Below are positions 40,506 through 49,260 of a DNA stretch of 64,000 bases, piece after piece. The first letter of the stretch is position 1, and every line of letters begins with the position of its first letter. The translations under genes and the position numbers were made by a program. A model generated the notes under the pieces. That model was not told the DNA's origin. It did no database searches and saw only the letters and a program-made list of their open reading frames with translations. This DNA is from PFJX01 sp964542455 (GTDB taxonomy: Bacteria > Pseudomonadota > Gammaproteobacteria > Burkholderiales > Thiobacillaceae). The stretch spans positions 114,403-178,402 of the forward strand of contig CAZIUC010000003.1 of NCBI GenBank assembly GCA_964542455.1, given 5' to 3'.

Positions 40506-41945
40506 ATGGACTACTTACCGATTTTTCTCGACCTGCGTGGTCGCAAGGGCCTGGTGGTGGGCGGTGGTGACACCGCCGCGCGCAAGGCGTCGCTCATGCT
40601 CAATGCTGGCGCCTGGGTGCACGCGGTTTCGTCCACACCCCTGTCGGACGCGTTCAAGGAACTGGCCGGCAGTGACCGCCTGATCCATATCGAAACCGGC
40701 TTTCAGGAAAACCATCTGGACGGCATGGATGTGGTGTTCGCGGCGACTGATGACGATAGCCTGAACAAAGCCGTTCATGACGCCGCCCGCGCACGCCATC
40801 TACCGGTGAACGTGGTGGACAAGCCTGACGTGTGCTCCTTCATCATGCCCTCCATCATCGACCGCTCGCCGGTGATGGTGGCGGTGTCCAGTGGCGGCGA
40901 AGCGCCGGTGCTCTCGCGTCTGCTGCGCGCCCGTCTGGAGACCCTGATTCCCGCCGGTTACGGCCGCCTCGCGGCGCTCGCTGGCCGTTTCAAGAAGTCG
41001 GTACGCGGCAAGTTCGGGACCACCGAGCAGCGACGCAAATTCTGGGAAAAGGCTTTCCTCTCGCCGATCGCGGAAATGGTGTTTGCCGGGCGCGAACTGG
41101 AGGCCGAAGCCAGTCTCCAGGCCATGCTTGATGCCACAGGCACTCAGCCTGCAACCGGCGAGGTCTATCTTGTCGGCGCGGGTCCCGGCAACCCGGATCT
41201 GCTCACCTTCCGAGCACTGCGCCTGATGCAGCAGGCCGATGTGGTGGTCTATGACCGCCTGGTTTCCCCGCCCATTCTGGATATGTGCCGACGCGACGCC
41301 GACCGTTTCTATGTCGGCAAGGAGCGTGACAATCACGCCGTGCCGCAGGATGAAATCAACATGGTTCTGGTGCGCCTTGCCAAGGAAGGCAAACGAGTGC
41401 TGCGTTTGAAAGGGGGCGATCCGTTCATCTTCGGACGCGGCGGCGAGGAGATCGAAACCCTGCGCGAGCATGGTGTGCCGTTCCAGGTGGTGCCGGCGGT
41501 GACGGCGGCGGCGGGGGTGGCTGCCTATGCCGGTATTCCGCTCACTCACCGCGATCATGCACAGGCCCTTGTCCTGGTTACCGGCCATCTCAAGGACGGC
41601 ACCATGGATCTGGATTGGGACATGCTTTGCCGTCCGCGTCAGACCATCGTCATCTATATGGGCCTTAAAGGCCTGGTGACCTTGTGCGATGAGATGAAGA
41701 AACACGGTATGCCGGCTGATACGCCCGCCGCCATCGTGCAGCAGGGCACCACGCTGAATCAGAAGACGGTCACCGGCACGCTGGATACTTTGCCGACGCT
41801 GGCGGCCAAGGCCGAACTGAAGCCACCGACCCTGATCATCGTCGGTAGCGTGGTCAGCCTGCACGCCAAGCTCAACTGGTTCAACCCGGAACCGGCCGAG
41901 GACGACCACTGGCACACCCCGCTGGATCGACCAGCGAGTATGTGA
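40506..41945 (+). CDS. cysG: sirohaem synthase (multifunctional CysG)
   Basis: From ATG 40506 (MDYLPIFLDLRGRKGLVVGGGDTAARKASLML) the protein has 479 residues. It joins an N-terminal precorrin-2 dehydrogenase/ferrochelatase domain (GGGDTA, 'FAATDDDSLNKAVHDAARARHLPVNVVDKPDVCSFIMPSI') to a C-terminal uroporphyrinogen III methyltransferase ('GEVYLVGAGPGNPDLLTFRALRLMQQADVVVYDRLVSP', 'RLKGGDPFIFGRGGEE'). It makes sirohaem for DsrAB and sulfite or nitrite reductases. A longer TTG-initiated frame from 40443 is less convincing. Its position after dsrN and dsrR joins cofactor synthesis with the dsr system. Confidence 0.94.
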   Translation: MDYLPIFLDLRGRKGLVVGGGDTAARKASLMLNAGAWVHAVSSTPLSDAFKELAGSDRLIHIETGFQENHLDGMDVVFAATDDDSLNKAVHDAARARHLPVNVVDKPDVCSFIMPSIIDRSPVMVAVSSGGEAPVLSRLLRARLETLIPAGYGRLAALAGRFKKSVRGKFGTTEQRRKFWEKAFLSPIAEMVFAGRELEAEASLQAMLDATGTQPATGEVYLVGAGPGNPDLLTFRALRLMQQADVVVYDRLVSPPILDMCRRDADRFYVGKERDNHAVPQDEINMVLVRLAKEGKRVLRLKGGDPFIFGRGGEEIETLREHGVPFQVVPAVTAAAGVAAYAGIPLTHRDHAQALVLVTGHLKDGTMDLDWDMLCRPRQTIVIYMGLKGLVTLCDEMKKHGMPADTPAAIVQQGTTLNQKTVTGTLDTLPTLAAKAELKPPTLIIVGSVVSLHAKLNWFNPEPAEDDHWHTPLDRPASM

Positions 41946-41950
41946 CGTTT

Positions 41951-42049
41951 TTCTCCCTCTCCCCCGGGGAGAGGGCCGGGGTGAGGGAGCGTCGCTGGCT
42001 TGATCGATGCGGGTTCCCTCTCCCCCGGTCCCTCCCCCGAAGGTGGATG
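41951..42049. repeat. CCCTCTCCCC/GGGGAGAGGG repeat
   Basis: The gap between cysG and the ABC gene holds CCCTCTCCCCCGGGGAGAGGG, GGGTGAGGGAG and a second CCCTCTCCCCCGG. This is a common dispersed intergenic palindrome type. Inverted halves at 41951-41972 can form a hairpin that may end cysG transcription. Confidence 0.65.
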
Positions 42050-42060
42050 GGAGCCAAAAC

Positions 42061-43857
42061 ATGGCCCGCGGTCACGCCCGTTCCGATTCCATGACTCCCC
42101 GCACCACCGCCGGCCAGTGGCGGGCGGCGTGGTCGTTGGCGCCTTATGTCTGGCGCTACAAGGGGCGGGTGCTGGCGGCGTTCGGGCTGCTTTTGTGCGC
42201 CAAGCTGGCGAATGTCTCGGTGCCGTTGGTATTGAAGGAAATCGTCGACCGGGTCGGTCACGTCGACGCATCGACTCTGACCTTACCGATCCTCTTCATC
42301 GTTCTCTACGGCCTTCTGCGCTTCGGCAACACCGCCTTCACCGAACTGCGTGACGCCTTGTTCGCGCGCGTTCTGCAACGCGCCATGCGCGGCGCCATTC
42401 ACGACGTCTTCAAACATCTGCACGCGCAATCCTTGCGCTTTCATTTGGAGCGCCACACCGGTGGCCTGGCGGTGGACATCGAGCGTGGCGCCCGCTCGAT
42501 CCGTTTTCTGATCAACTTCACCCTGTTCAATATCGGCCCCACGCTGCTGGAAATCCTCATGGTGGCCGGCATCCTGTTCTTCAAATACGACCCCTGGTTT
42601 GGCGCCATTACCCTGGTGACGCTCGCGGTCTACCTCGCCTTCACCATCAGCATCACCAATTGGCGCCTGCAATACCGTCGCGCCATGAACGATAGCGACT
42701 CCCGTGCCAACGCGCGCGCGGTGGACAGCCTGCTCAACTACGAAACGGTGAAGTATTTCAACAACGAACAATATGAGTCAGACCGCCTCAAGGCCGATCT
42801 CCGGCTCGCCGAGGATGCCACGGTACAGAGCGAGATATCGCTAGCCTGGCTCAACGCCGGACAGGCATTCATCATCGCCGTCGGGGTCACCGCGATGATG
42901 GGTCTGGCCAGCAAAGGTGTGGCGGACAAGAGCATGACCATCGGCGACCTGGTACTGGTCAACGCCTACCTGATCCAGTTGTTCATCCCGCTCAACTTTC
43001 TCGGCACCATCTACCGGGAAATCCGCAACGCCCTCACCGACATGGAAAAACTGTTCGGCCTGTTGCATCGGCCGCCGGAAATCGTCGATGCGCCGGACGC
43101 GCGGGAACTGCGGGTGGCCAAGGGTGAAGTGCGTTTCGAGCGGGTCAGTTTTGCCTACGATCCACGCCGGCCGATTCTGGACGAGGTCAGCTTTAGCATC
43201 CCCGCCGGACGCAAGTTGGCGGTGGTGGGAGCGAGCGGCGCGGGGAAGTCGACGCTCTCGCGTCTGTTGTTCCGCTTTTTTGATGTCAGTGACGGGCGCA
43301 TCCTGATTGATGGCCAGGACATTCGTCAGGTTACCCAGGCCAGCCTGAGAAAGCAGATCGGCATGGTTCCCCAGGACACCGTGCTGTTCAATGACAGTCT
43401 CTATCACAACATCGCCTATGGCCGCCCGGATGCCTCTCGCGCCGAAGTGCTGGAAGCCGCGCGCGCGGCGCGCCTGGATCGGTTCATCGCCAGCCTGCCG
43501 GATGGCTACGATACGGTCGTCGGTGAGCGCGGGCTGAAACTTTCGGGTGGGGAAAAACAACGCGTGGCCATCGCCCGCGCGATTCTCAAGAACCCGCCCA
43601 TCATGGTGTTCGACGAAGCCACGTCGTCGCTGGATAGCGCCACGGAACAGGCCATCGGCCAGGAGCTCGCGCGCATTTCGGAGAATCGCACCACCCTGGT
43701 GATCGCCCACCGTCTTTCGACCGTGGTGGATGCCGATGAAATTCTGGTGCTGGAAGGTGGCCGCATCGTCGAACGCGGCAGCCACGCCGCGCTGCTGGCG
43801 GCGGAGGGGCGCTATGCCGCCATGTGGCGGTTACAACTCAGGGAAAAAGACGCGTAA
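42061..43857 (+). CDS. Atm1/HMT1-type ABC exporter (fused permease-ATPase)
   Basis: From ATG 42061, after GGGAG, the protein has 598 residues. About six membrane helices precede 'VGASGAGKSTLSRLLFRFF' (Walker A, about 402-420), 'QIGMVPQDTVLFNDSLYHNIAYGRPDAS', 'LSGGEKQRVAIARAILKNPPIMVFDEATSSLD' and the switch His 'VIAHRLSTV'. The 'NYETVKYFNNEQYE' segment is typical of Atm1/HMT1 exporters of glutathione-linked or iron-sulfur-related compounds. Substrate is unproven. Confidence 0.88.
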   Translation: MARGHARSDSMTPRTTAGQWRAAWSLAPYVWRYKGRVLAAFGLLLCAKLANVSVPLVLKEIVDRVGHVDASTLTLPILFIVLYGLLRFGNTAFTELRDALFARVLQRAMRGAIHDVFKHLHAQSLRFHLERHTGGLAVDIERGARSIRFLINFTLFNIGPTLLEILMVAGILFFKYDPWFGAITLVTLAVYLAFTISITNWRLQYRRAMNDSDSRANARAVDSLLNYETVKYFNNEQYESDRLKADLRLAEDATVQSEISLAWLNAGQAFIIAVGVTAMMGLASKGVADKSMTIGDLVLVNAYLIQLFIPLNFLGTIYREIRNALTDMEKLFGLLHRPPEIVDAPDARELRVAKGEVRFERVSFAYDPRRPILDEVSFSIPAGRKLAVVGASGAGKSTLSRLLFRFFDVSDGRILIDGQDIRQVTQASLRKQIGMVPQDTVLFNDSLYHNIAYGRPDASRAEVLEAARAARLDRFIASLPDGYDTVVGERGLKLSGGEKQRVAIARAILKNPPIMVFDEATSSLDSATEQAIGQELARISENRTTLVIAHRLSTVVDADEILVLEGGRIVERGSHAALLAAEGRYAAMWRLQLREKDA

Positions 43858-43863
43858 AACTGG

Positions 43864-44133
43864 TCAGCGACGACGGAACTGGGCGGCGGGACGTGGGCCC
43901 GCGGCGGCGCGGTCGTCACGATGGCGAAAGCTGATGCGCGCCTTGGTCAGGTCGTAGGGTGAGAGTTCAAGTGTGACGCGATCACCCGCCAGGATGCGGA
44001 TGTGGTGCTTCTTCATCTTGCCGGAAGCATAAGCGGCAACTTCCATGCCGTTATCCAATGTCACCTTGAAGCGCGTGTCAGGCAACACCTCTTTAACGAC
44101 ACCTTCCATTTCGATCAGTTCTTCCTTGGCCAT
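43864..44133 (-). CDS. infA: translation initiation factor IF-1
   Basis: The 89-residue protein MAKEELIEMEGVVKEVLPDTRFKVTLDNGMEVAAYASGKMKKHHIRILAGDRVTLELSPYDLTKARISFRHR is a complete S1-like IF-1, with a basic, Ala/Pro/Arg-rich C-terminal extension of about 17 residues beyond the usual 72. Betaproteobacteria often carry an extra infA away from the ribosomal operons, and this looks like that copy. It converges with the ABC exporter gene, six bases apart. Confidence 0.93.
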   Translation of the reverse strand: MAKEELIEMEGVVKEVLPDTRFKVTLDNGMEVAAYASGKMKKHHIRILAGDRVTLELSPYDLTKARISFRHRDDRAAAGPRPAAQFRRR

Positions 44134-44479
44134 GCGTTATCTCCTGCACCTTGCCAGTAAGGCAAGGGAGTGTTGAAAAGGGCATGGAGACTACCACGCC
44201 GGGCAGTCCCCGCCTTCCGATATTTCGGTCGCGGCCCGCGCGCATTGCTATTTGTTGCGCCAGATCGGTTTCGACGGGGTAGGCCAGCCGCCATGATGAC
44301 CAGGACTTTCCACGATTACGACGTAATTCGCTTCGACAGGCCCATCCTGTTACAGCCCAACTGCGAAGCGAAAATGACAAGTTTGTAATCTTCCCGTCAG
44401 CTTCGTGTCGCTGTGTGTTGGTCACTATGCGGGGCATTGGCGCACGGCCATGAGGCCGCGCCTGCCATGGAGGAGCGCA
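44134..44479. other. 346-bp divergent region between infA and the copper cluster
   Basis: This holds the upstream region of infA and the promoter region of the copper cluster, including a CopR-type box at 44371-44392. A plus-strand open frame (44170-44388) has poor coding character and no ribosome-binding site, so it is not called as a gene. Confidence 0.5.
44371..44392 (+). promoter_or_regulatory. CusR/CopR-type copper box 1
   Basis: AAAATGACAA-GT-TTGTAATCTT matches the CusR-type box (AAAATGACAA-N2-TTGTCATTTT) in 18 of 20 arm positions and contains the cop-box core ATGACA-N4-TGTAAT at 44374-44389. It is about 88 bp upstream of the TolC-like lipoprotein gene. A near-identical core lies at 47348-47363. 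Confidence 0.75.
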
Positions 44480-45892
44480 ATGACCACACACACACTCAAA
44501 CTCCCAGTCCTGTTGTTGGGCGTCACCGTGCTCGGGGGCTGCGCCTCCTTCAGTTCGGATGGCGGTTTCGGCCAGGTGGCGGACATCACCCGCGAGCGCA
44601 TGGCGATCGCGCCCGAACCCACCCGTACGGACCAGGATTTTGTTCGCGTCGCGGACGAGGTGAAACGCCTGCTGGCGGAACCCTTGAACGCGGACAGCGC
44701 GGTCAAGATCGCCATCCTCAACAATCGCGGCCTGCAAGCCAGCATGGCGGGATTGGGCATCGCCGAGGCCGATCTGGTTCAGGCCGGCCGCCTGCATAAC
44801 CCCGGTTTCAGTTTCACCCGCCTGGCCGGTGGCGGCGAGGTGGAGTTGGAGCGGAAATTCCTGTTCGACCTGATGGGGTTGTTCACTCTGTCCAAACGCA
44901 GCGAGATCGAGCGGCGCCACTTTGAATCGACCCAACTGGCCGTGGCCGGCGAGACGCTGCGTCTGGCGCAAAGCGCGCGCCAAGCCTATTTCGCGGCGGT
45001 GGCGGCGCGGCAGGCCACGAAATATCAGGAAGCGGCCGGAAGCGCCGCCCAGGCCGCCGCCGATCTGGCGAAGCGCATGGCGGACGTGGGTAATTTCAGC
45101 AAGCTGCGCCTGCAGCGCGAGCAGTTGTTCCATGCCGAGATGGGCGCCGAACTGGCGCGCGCCAGACAGAACGAGGCCAACGCGCGTGAACATCTGATCC
45201 GGCTCTTGGGACTCTCCGGTGCATTGCGCAACTTCACCCTGCCCGAGCGCCTGCCCGACCTGCCCGCCAGTCCGATGCCGGAGCAGAACATCGTGAACAA
45301 GGCCCTGGAAAGCCGCCTCGATTTGCGCATGGCCCGGTTGGAAATCGAGGGACTGGCCAAGAGCCTCGGGCTCACCCAATCCACCCGATTCGTCAACGTG
45401 CTGGACGCCAGCTATCTGAACAAGAGCGCAACCGGCGGCCCGCACATGCGCGGCTACGAGATAGAACTGGTATTACCCCTCTTCGACTGGGGCGACGCGC
45501 GCACCGCCAAGGCCGAGGGGCTATATACACAGGCCATGCATCAGGTGGCCGAGACCGCGGTGAACGCGGAATCGGAAGTGCATGACAGCTATGGCGCCTA
45601 CCGCACCGCGTTCGATCTGGCGCGGCGTTACCGCGACGAAATCGTGCCGCTCAGGAAGAGCATCTCCGAGGAAACCATGCTGCGTTACAACGGCATGCTG
45701 ATCGGCGTCTGGGAACTCCTGGCCGACGCGCGCCAGCAGGTGGCCAGCGTCAACGCCGCGATCCAGGCCCAGAGGGATTTCTGGGTCGCGGAAAGCAATC
45801 TGCAAATGAGCCTGAACGGCGGCGGCGCCGGCGCCATGAGCCTGAGCGCCACCGAATCCACCGCGTCCAGTGCCGCCGGCGGCGGCCACTAA
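44480..45892 (+). CDS. TolC-family outer membrane lipoprotein (CusC/CopB-like, copper cluster)
   Basis: From ATG 44480 (MTTHTLKLPVLLLGVTVLGGCASF) the protein has 470 residues with a lipobox (LGGC, lipid-anchored Cys about 21) and long helical repeats typical of outer membrane efflux proteins ('NNRGLQASMAGLGIAEADLVQAGRLHNPGFSFTRL', 'ESRLDLRMARLEIEGLAKSLGL'). It likely forms an outer membrane channel for metal efflux. No RND or membrane-fusion partner is beside it; the next gene is a multicopper oxidase, which suggests copper handling. Confidence 0.85.
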   Translation: MTTHTLKLPVLLLGVTVLGGCASFSSDGGFGQVADITRERMAIAPEPTRTDQDFVRVADEVKRLLAEPLNADSAVKIAILNNRGLQASMAGLGIAEADLVQAGRLHNPGFSFTRLAGGGEVELERKFLFDLMGLFTLSKRSEIERRHFESTQLAVAGETLRLAQSARQAYFAAVAARQATKYQEAAGSAAQAAADLAKRMADVGNFSKLRLQREQLFHAEMGAELARARQNEANAREHLIRLLGLSGALRNFTLPERLPDLPASPMPEQNIVNKALESRLDLRMARLEIEGLAKSLGLTQSTRFVNVLDASYLNKSATGGPHMRGYEIELVLPLFDWGDARTAKAEGLYTQAMHQVAETAVNAESEVHDSYGAYRTAFDLARRYRDEIVPLRKSISEETMLRYNGMLIGVWELLADARQQVASVNAAIQAQRDFWVAESNLQMSLNGGGAGAMSLSATESTASSAAGGGH

Positions 45893-45904
45893 CAGGAGAA
45901 CCCC

Positions 45905-47287
45905 ATGGATCGTCGACAATTTCTGCGCGGCACCAGCGCCGCCGCACTGGGAGCCACCACTCTGGCTGCCGGACTGGTCAGCAAGGCCGGCGCCGCCAGC
46001 CTGCCCGAAGCTGCCATCTTCACCAACCCGGCCACTCAGCCGCCCCTGCATCCCAGTGAGGGGCGGCCCTACAACCCGGTGGTGACGCTCAACGGCTGGT
46101 CCCTGCCCTGGCGCATGAAGGACGGCGTCAAGGAATTCCACCTGATCGCCGAGCCGGTGGTGCGCGAAATGGCGCCGGGCATGACCGCCAACCTGTGGGG
46201 TTACAACGGCTCCAGCCCCGGCCCCACCATCGAGTGCGTGGAAGGCGACCGGGTGCGCATTTTCGTCACCAACAAGCTGCCCGAGCGCACCGCCGTGCAT
46301 TGGCACGGCATCGTCCTGCCCAATGGTATGGATGGCGTCAGCGGCTTGACCCAACCGGCGATCCAGCCGGGCAAGACCTTCGTCTACGAATTCGAGATGA
46401 AGCACTCCGGCACCTTCATGTATCACCCCCACGCCGACGAGATGGTGCAGATGGCGATGGGCATGATGGGCCTGCTCATCGTCCATCCCAAAGACCCCGA
46501 ATTCATGCGCGTGGACCGCGACTTCGCCTTCCTGCTCAACGCCTTCGACATCGATCCGGGTAGCTACACGCCGAAGATCAACACCATGCTGGACTTCAAT
46601 ATGTGGTGCTGGAACAGCCGCGTGTTCCCGGGCATCGACCCGCTGGTCTGCCGCACCGGCGACCGGGTACGCATCCGCTCCGGCAACCTGACCATGACCA
46701 ACCATCCGCTGCACCTGCACGGCGTCAATTTCGAGGTGACCGGCACCGATGGCGGCTGGATTCCGCAATCCGCGCGCTGGCCGGAGGTGACCACGGATGT
46801 GGCCATCGGCCAGATGCGCGCCTTCGAATTCCTCGCCGACAACCCCGGCGACTGGGCCTTCCACTGCCACAAGTCGCATCACACCATGAACGCCATGGGC
46901 CATGACGTGCCGACCATGATCGGCGTCGACCAGCGCGAGATCAGTGAAAAAATCAGCAAGTTGCTGCCGGATTACATGGCAATGGGCTCCGCCGGCATGG
47001 CGGAAATGGGCGACATGGAAATGCCCCTGCCCGACAACACTCTGCCCATGATGACCGGCCAGGGGCCATTCGGCGCGGTCGAGATGGGCGGCATGTTCTC
47101 CGTGGTGAAAGTGCATGACGACGTGAAGCCGGGCGACTACAGCGACCCCGGCTGGTATCCGCACCCCCAGGGCACACAGGCCTATGAGTGGACCGGCGAG
47201 CCATTGCCGAGCGAACGCCAGGCCGGCCCCGCCGCCGACGAACACACCCTGAACGCGGTGAAACCGTCCGGCCATCATCACCACTGA
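45905..47287 (+). CDS. multicopper oxidase (CopA/CueO-like), Tat-exported
   Basis: The 460-residue protein has a Tat signal (MDRRQFLRGTSAAALGATTL) and all four copper motifs: 'AVHWHGIVLPNG' (about 135-146), 'FMYHPHADE' (about 173-181), 'NHPLHLHG' and 'WAFHCHKSHHTM'. The last contains the HCH of the trinuclear site and T1 copper ligands. A Met-rich stretch (MAMGSAGMAEMGDMEMPLPDNTLPMM) resembles cuprous-ion-binding segments. It probably oxidises Cu(I) in the periplasm. The native C-terminus ends in four histidines. It follows the TolC-like gene by 12 bp. Confidence 0.92.
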   Translation: MDRRQFLRGTSAAALGATTLAAGLVSKAGAASLPEAAIFTNPATQPPLHPSEGRPYNPVVTLNGWSLPWRMKDGVKEFHLIAEPVVREMAPGMTANLWGYNGSSPGPTIECVEGDRVRIFVTNKLPERTAVHWHGIVLPNGMDGVSGLTQPAIQPGKTFVYEFEMKHSGTFMYHPHADEMVQMAMGMMGLLIVHPKDPEFMRVDRDFAFLLNAFDIDPGSYTPKINTMLDFNMWCWNSRVFPGIDPLVCRTGDRVRIRSGNLTMTNHPLHLHGVNFEVTGTDGGWIPQSARWPEVTTDVAIGQMRAFEFLADNPGDWAFHCHKSHHTMNAMGHDVPTMIGVDQREISEKISKLLPDYMAMGSAGMAEMGDMEMPLPDNTLPMMTGQGPFGAVEMGGMFSVVKVHDDVKPGDYSDPGWYPHPQGTQAYEWTGEPLPSERQAGPAADEHTLNAVKPSGHHHH

Positions 47288-47347
47288 GCTTTGGTCACGC
47301 TGGGGAACATGGCATGGCATTCATCACCCCTGACAACGGCACGCTGG

Positions 47348-47363
47348 ATGACACAAATGTAAT
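47348..47363 (+). promoter_or_regulatory. CopR-type copper box 2
   Basis: ATGACA-CAAA-TGTAAT repeats the core of box 1. The downstream sequence is also shared: CGTCAGCTT follows both TGTAATC cores at the same distance. It lies about 68 bp before the DUF411 gene, suggesting a second co-regulated promoter. Confidence 0.7.
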
Positions 47364-47430
47364 CCGCGCGTCAGCTTGTCGTTGGTAAGCGACGCGCAGA
47401 CTGGAACCACCTTCAATCAAGGAGCCGCAA

Positions 47431-47871
47431 GTGAAGATGTCGATTCTCAAGTTTCTTCTCGTAGGCGGTATCGCCACGGCGGCCTGGGCCGAGCCCGGCG
47501 CACCCGTGGTGGATGTCTACAAGAGTCCGTCCTGCGGTTGTTGCGGCAAGTGGGTGGACCATCTGAAGGCCAACGGCTTCGCCGTGCGCGCTCACGACAC
47601 CAACAACGTCGCGCAACACAAACAGCGTCTGGGTGTGCCGCCCGGCAAAGCCTCCTGCCACACGGCCGAGGTCAACGGCTATCTGGTGGAAGGGCACGTA
47701 CCGGCCAGGGAAATCAAACGCCTGCTGAAAGAGAAACCCAATGCCCGCGGCCTGGTGGTGCCCGACATGCCCATGGGTTCGCCCGGTATGGAAGTCGGCC
47801 ATTACATGGAACCGCATGACGTGCTGCTGGTGAAGCAGGACGGATCCACTCAAACCTACGCCCGCTACTGA
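47431..47871 (+). CDS. DUF411 periplasmic metal-binding-type protein
   Basis: The 146-residue protein has a signal peptide (MKMSILKFLLVGGIATAAWA) and the DUF411 core 'VVDVYKSPSCGCCGKWVDHLKANGFAVRAHD' with a CGCC motif, followed by 'GKASCHTAEVNGYLVEGHVPA' and 'GLVVPDMPMGSPGME'. The fold is thioredoxin-like, and genes of this type usually sit in copper-resistance clusters. The start is GTG 47431 with GGAG upstream; ATG 47437 is an in-frame alternative. Confidence 0.9.
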   Translation: MKMSILKFLLVGGIATAAWAEPGAPVVDVYKSPSCGCCGKWVDHLKANGFAVRAHDTNNVAQHKQRLGVPPGKASCHTAEVNGYLVEGHVPAREIKRLLKEKPNARGLVVPDMPMGSPGMEVGHYMEPHDVLLVKQDGSTQTYARY

Positions 47872-47881
47872 AGGAGACCTT

Positions 47882-48256
47882 ATGAAACGCACCCTCTCAA
47901 CCCTGATCGCTACCCTGGCCCTGACCGTGCCCGCCTGGGCCGACAGTTCCGCCGGTCATGGCGGCATGAACCATGGCGGCATGAACCATGGCGGCATGAA
48001 CCAGGCGGGGATGAATCATGACGCCATGTCCAGCGCACTTTCCCAAGGCATGGTCAGAAAGGTCGACAAGGCCCAGGGCAAGCTGACCCTGCGCCACGGC
48101 CCTCTGGCAAACCTGGATATGCCCGCCATGACCATGATTTTCCGTGTCTCCGAACCGGCCTGGCTGGATCAGGTCAAATCCGGCGACAACGTTCGTTTTC
48201 GCGCCGAGATGATGGACGGTCACCTGACCGTCACTCAAATCGAAGTTGTTCAATGA
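47882..48256 (+). CDS. CusF-like periplasmic copper-binding protein with Met/His repeats
   Basis: The 124-residue protein has a signal peptide (MKRTLSTLIATLALTVPAWA), a repeated GGMNH segment (four GMN(H/Q) units, about 26-45) and a CusF OB-fold domain ('GMVRKVDKAQGKLTLRHGPLANLDMPAMTMIFRV'). The latter holds the WM(x)M/H-type residues for Cu(I)/Ag(I). The added Met/His tail is likely an extra metal-binding region. It follows the DUF411 gene by ten bases. Confidence 0.9.
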   Translation: MKRTLSTLIATLALTVPAWADSSAGHGGMNHGGMNHGGMNQAGMNHDAMSSALSQGMVRKVDKAQGKLTLRHGPLANLDMPAMTMIFRVSEPAWLDQVKSGDNVRFRAEMMDGHLTVTQIEVVQ

Positions 48257-48275
48257 CCCACCCAAGGAGATTTAC

Positions 48276-48899
48276 ATGAAAGCTATGCAACGCACCGCCC
48301 TGATCCTCGCCCTGACCGGCGCCCTGGCCATTCCCGCCACCACGCTGCTGGCTGCCGAGACGCCCGCCGCCAGCGCGCCTGATACGGCGCAGGCCCCGGC
48401 CGCAACTCCCATGTTGACCATGCGTGATCGAATGCGCCAGATCATGCAAACCCAGGATCCGGAAAAGCGTAAGGAGTTGATGGAAGCCCAGATGAAAGAC
48501 ATGGAAACCCTGATGAAGGATCCCAATCGCAACTGTCCCATGGCTGACGGCAAAGGCGGCATGGGTATGGGCATGATGGGTGGTAAAGGCATGATGGGCG
48601 ATAAATGCGACAAAGGCATGATGGGTGGCAAAGGGGGGATGGGCATGATGGGTGGCAAGGGCGGCATGGGCATGATGAGCGACAAATGCGGCAAGGGCAT
48701 GATGGGTCAGGGCATGCAAGGTGGGATGGGCATGGCTGGTCAGGACGACATGATGGCCAAGCGCATGGAAATGATGGAAAAGCGCATGGACATGATGCAG
48801 ATGATGATGCAGATGCGCATGCAAGGCATGGGTGGCGGCATGGGGCCAGGCATGGGCGGTATGGGTGGCATGGGTGGCATGAATATGCCGGGTAACTGA
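48276..48899 (+). CDS. very Met-rich exported protein, probable copper sequestration
   Basis: From ATG 48276 the protein has 207 residues: a signal peptide (about 1-31), a helical segment ('MLTMRDRMRQIMQTQDPEKRKELMEAQMKDMETLM') and a long Gly/Met/Lys repeat region (GGKGGMGMM-type units with three Cys-containing DKC or NRNC elements). About a quarter of all residues are Met. Such Met-rich periplasmic proteins bind Cu(I) or Ag(I). No catalytic domain is visible. The family is not recognised beyond this; the role is inferred from composition and neighbours. Confidence 0.8.
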   Translation: MKAMQRTALILALTGALAIPATTLLAAETPAASAPDTAQAPAATPMLTMRDRMRQIMQTQDPEKRKELMEAQMKDMETLMKDPNRNCPMADGKGGMGMGMMGGKGMMGDKCDKGMMGGKGGMGMMGGKGGMGMMSDKCGKGMMGQGMQGGMGMAGQDDMMAKRMEMMEKRMDMMQMMMQMRMQGMGGGMGPGMGGMGGMGGMNMPGN

Positions 48900-48942
48900 A
48901 ACCGCTGACGAGCGACATTGAAACCAGACTGGGGAAAGTGCC

Positions 48943-49164
48943 ATGTACGGATACGACCATTTCGGTATGGGACTGGGCGGCTTTGGCATGATCCTGGTCT
49001 GGATCGTGCCGCTGCTTCTGCTTGTCCTGCTGTTTCGCAGGTACACCGGCGACAGGGAAGATCGCCAGGGCAAGACCGCCCTGGAAATCCTGGAAGCACG
49101 CTACGCCCGTGGCGAAATCGACCAGGAGGAATATCTGAAACGCCGCGCCGACCTCGGTGGTTGA
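48943..49164 (+). CDS. small SHOCT-domain membrane protein
   Basis: The 73-residue protein has one membrane helix (GMILVWIVPLLLLVLLFRRY) followed by 'TALEILEARYARGEIDQEEYLKRRADL', a textbook SHOCT motif. Such proteins are common in metal-resistance clusters; the function is unclear. It lies 43 bp after the Met-rich gene. Confidence 0.85.
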   Translation: MYGYDHFGMGLGGFGMILVWIVPLLLLVLLFRRYTGDREDRQGKTALEILEARYARGEIDQEEYLKRRADLGG

Positions 49165-49260
49165 GGTTGGGTGCCCGGCGGCATCGTGGTGTGTGAAGGG
49201 GATGTGGAGTCACCATCGCCTACCTGGATTCGATGGCTGTTCTGCAATGGAAAGGAGGAA

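Noticed and set aside
44170..44388. 72-residue plus-strand frame upstream of the TolC-like gene
   Set aside because: No ribosome-binding site, poor coding character, and it overlaps the copper-box promoter region.
47270..47287. Four terminal histidines on the multicopper oxidase, resembling an engineered tag
   Set aside because: The flanking sequence is native, and His-rich ends are natural in copper proteins.
45521..47320. 599-residue open frame on the minus strand opposite the multicopper oxidase
   Set aside because: Composition (His, Gly, Ala, Val repeats) is that of an antisense frame of a GC-rich gene; the plus-strand oxidase has all copper motifs.
48540..48890. Tandem-like DNA repeats that could be read as a repeat array
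   Set aside because: They are the coding sequence of the Met/Gly-rich protein; units are irregular and in frame.
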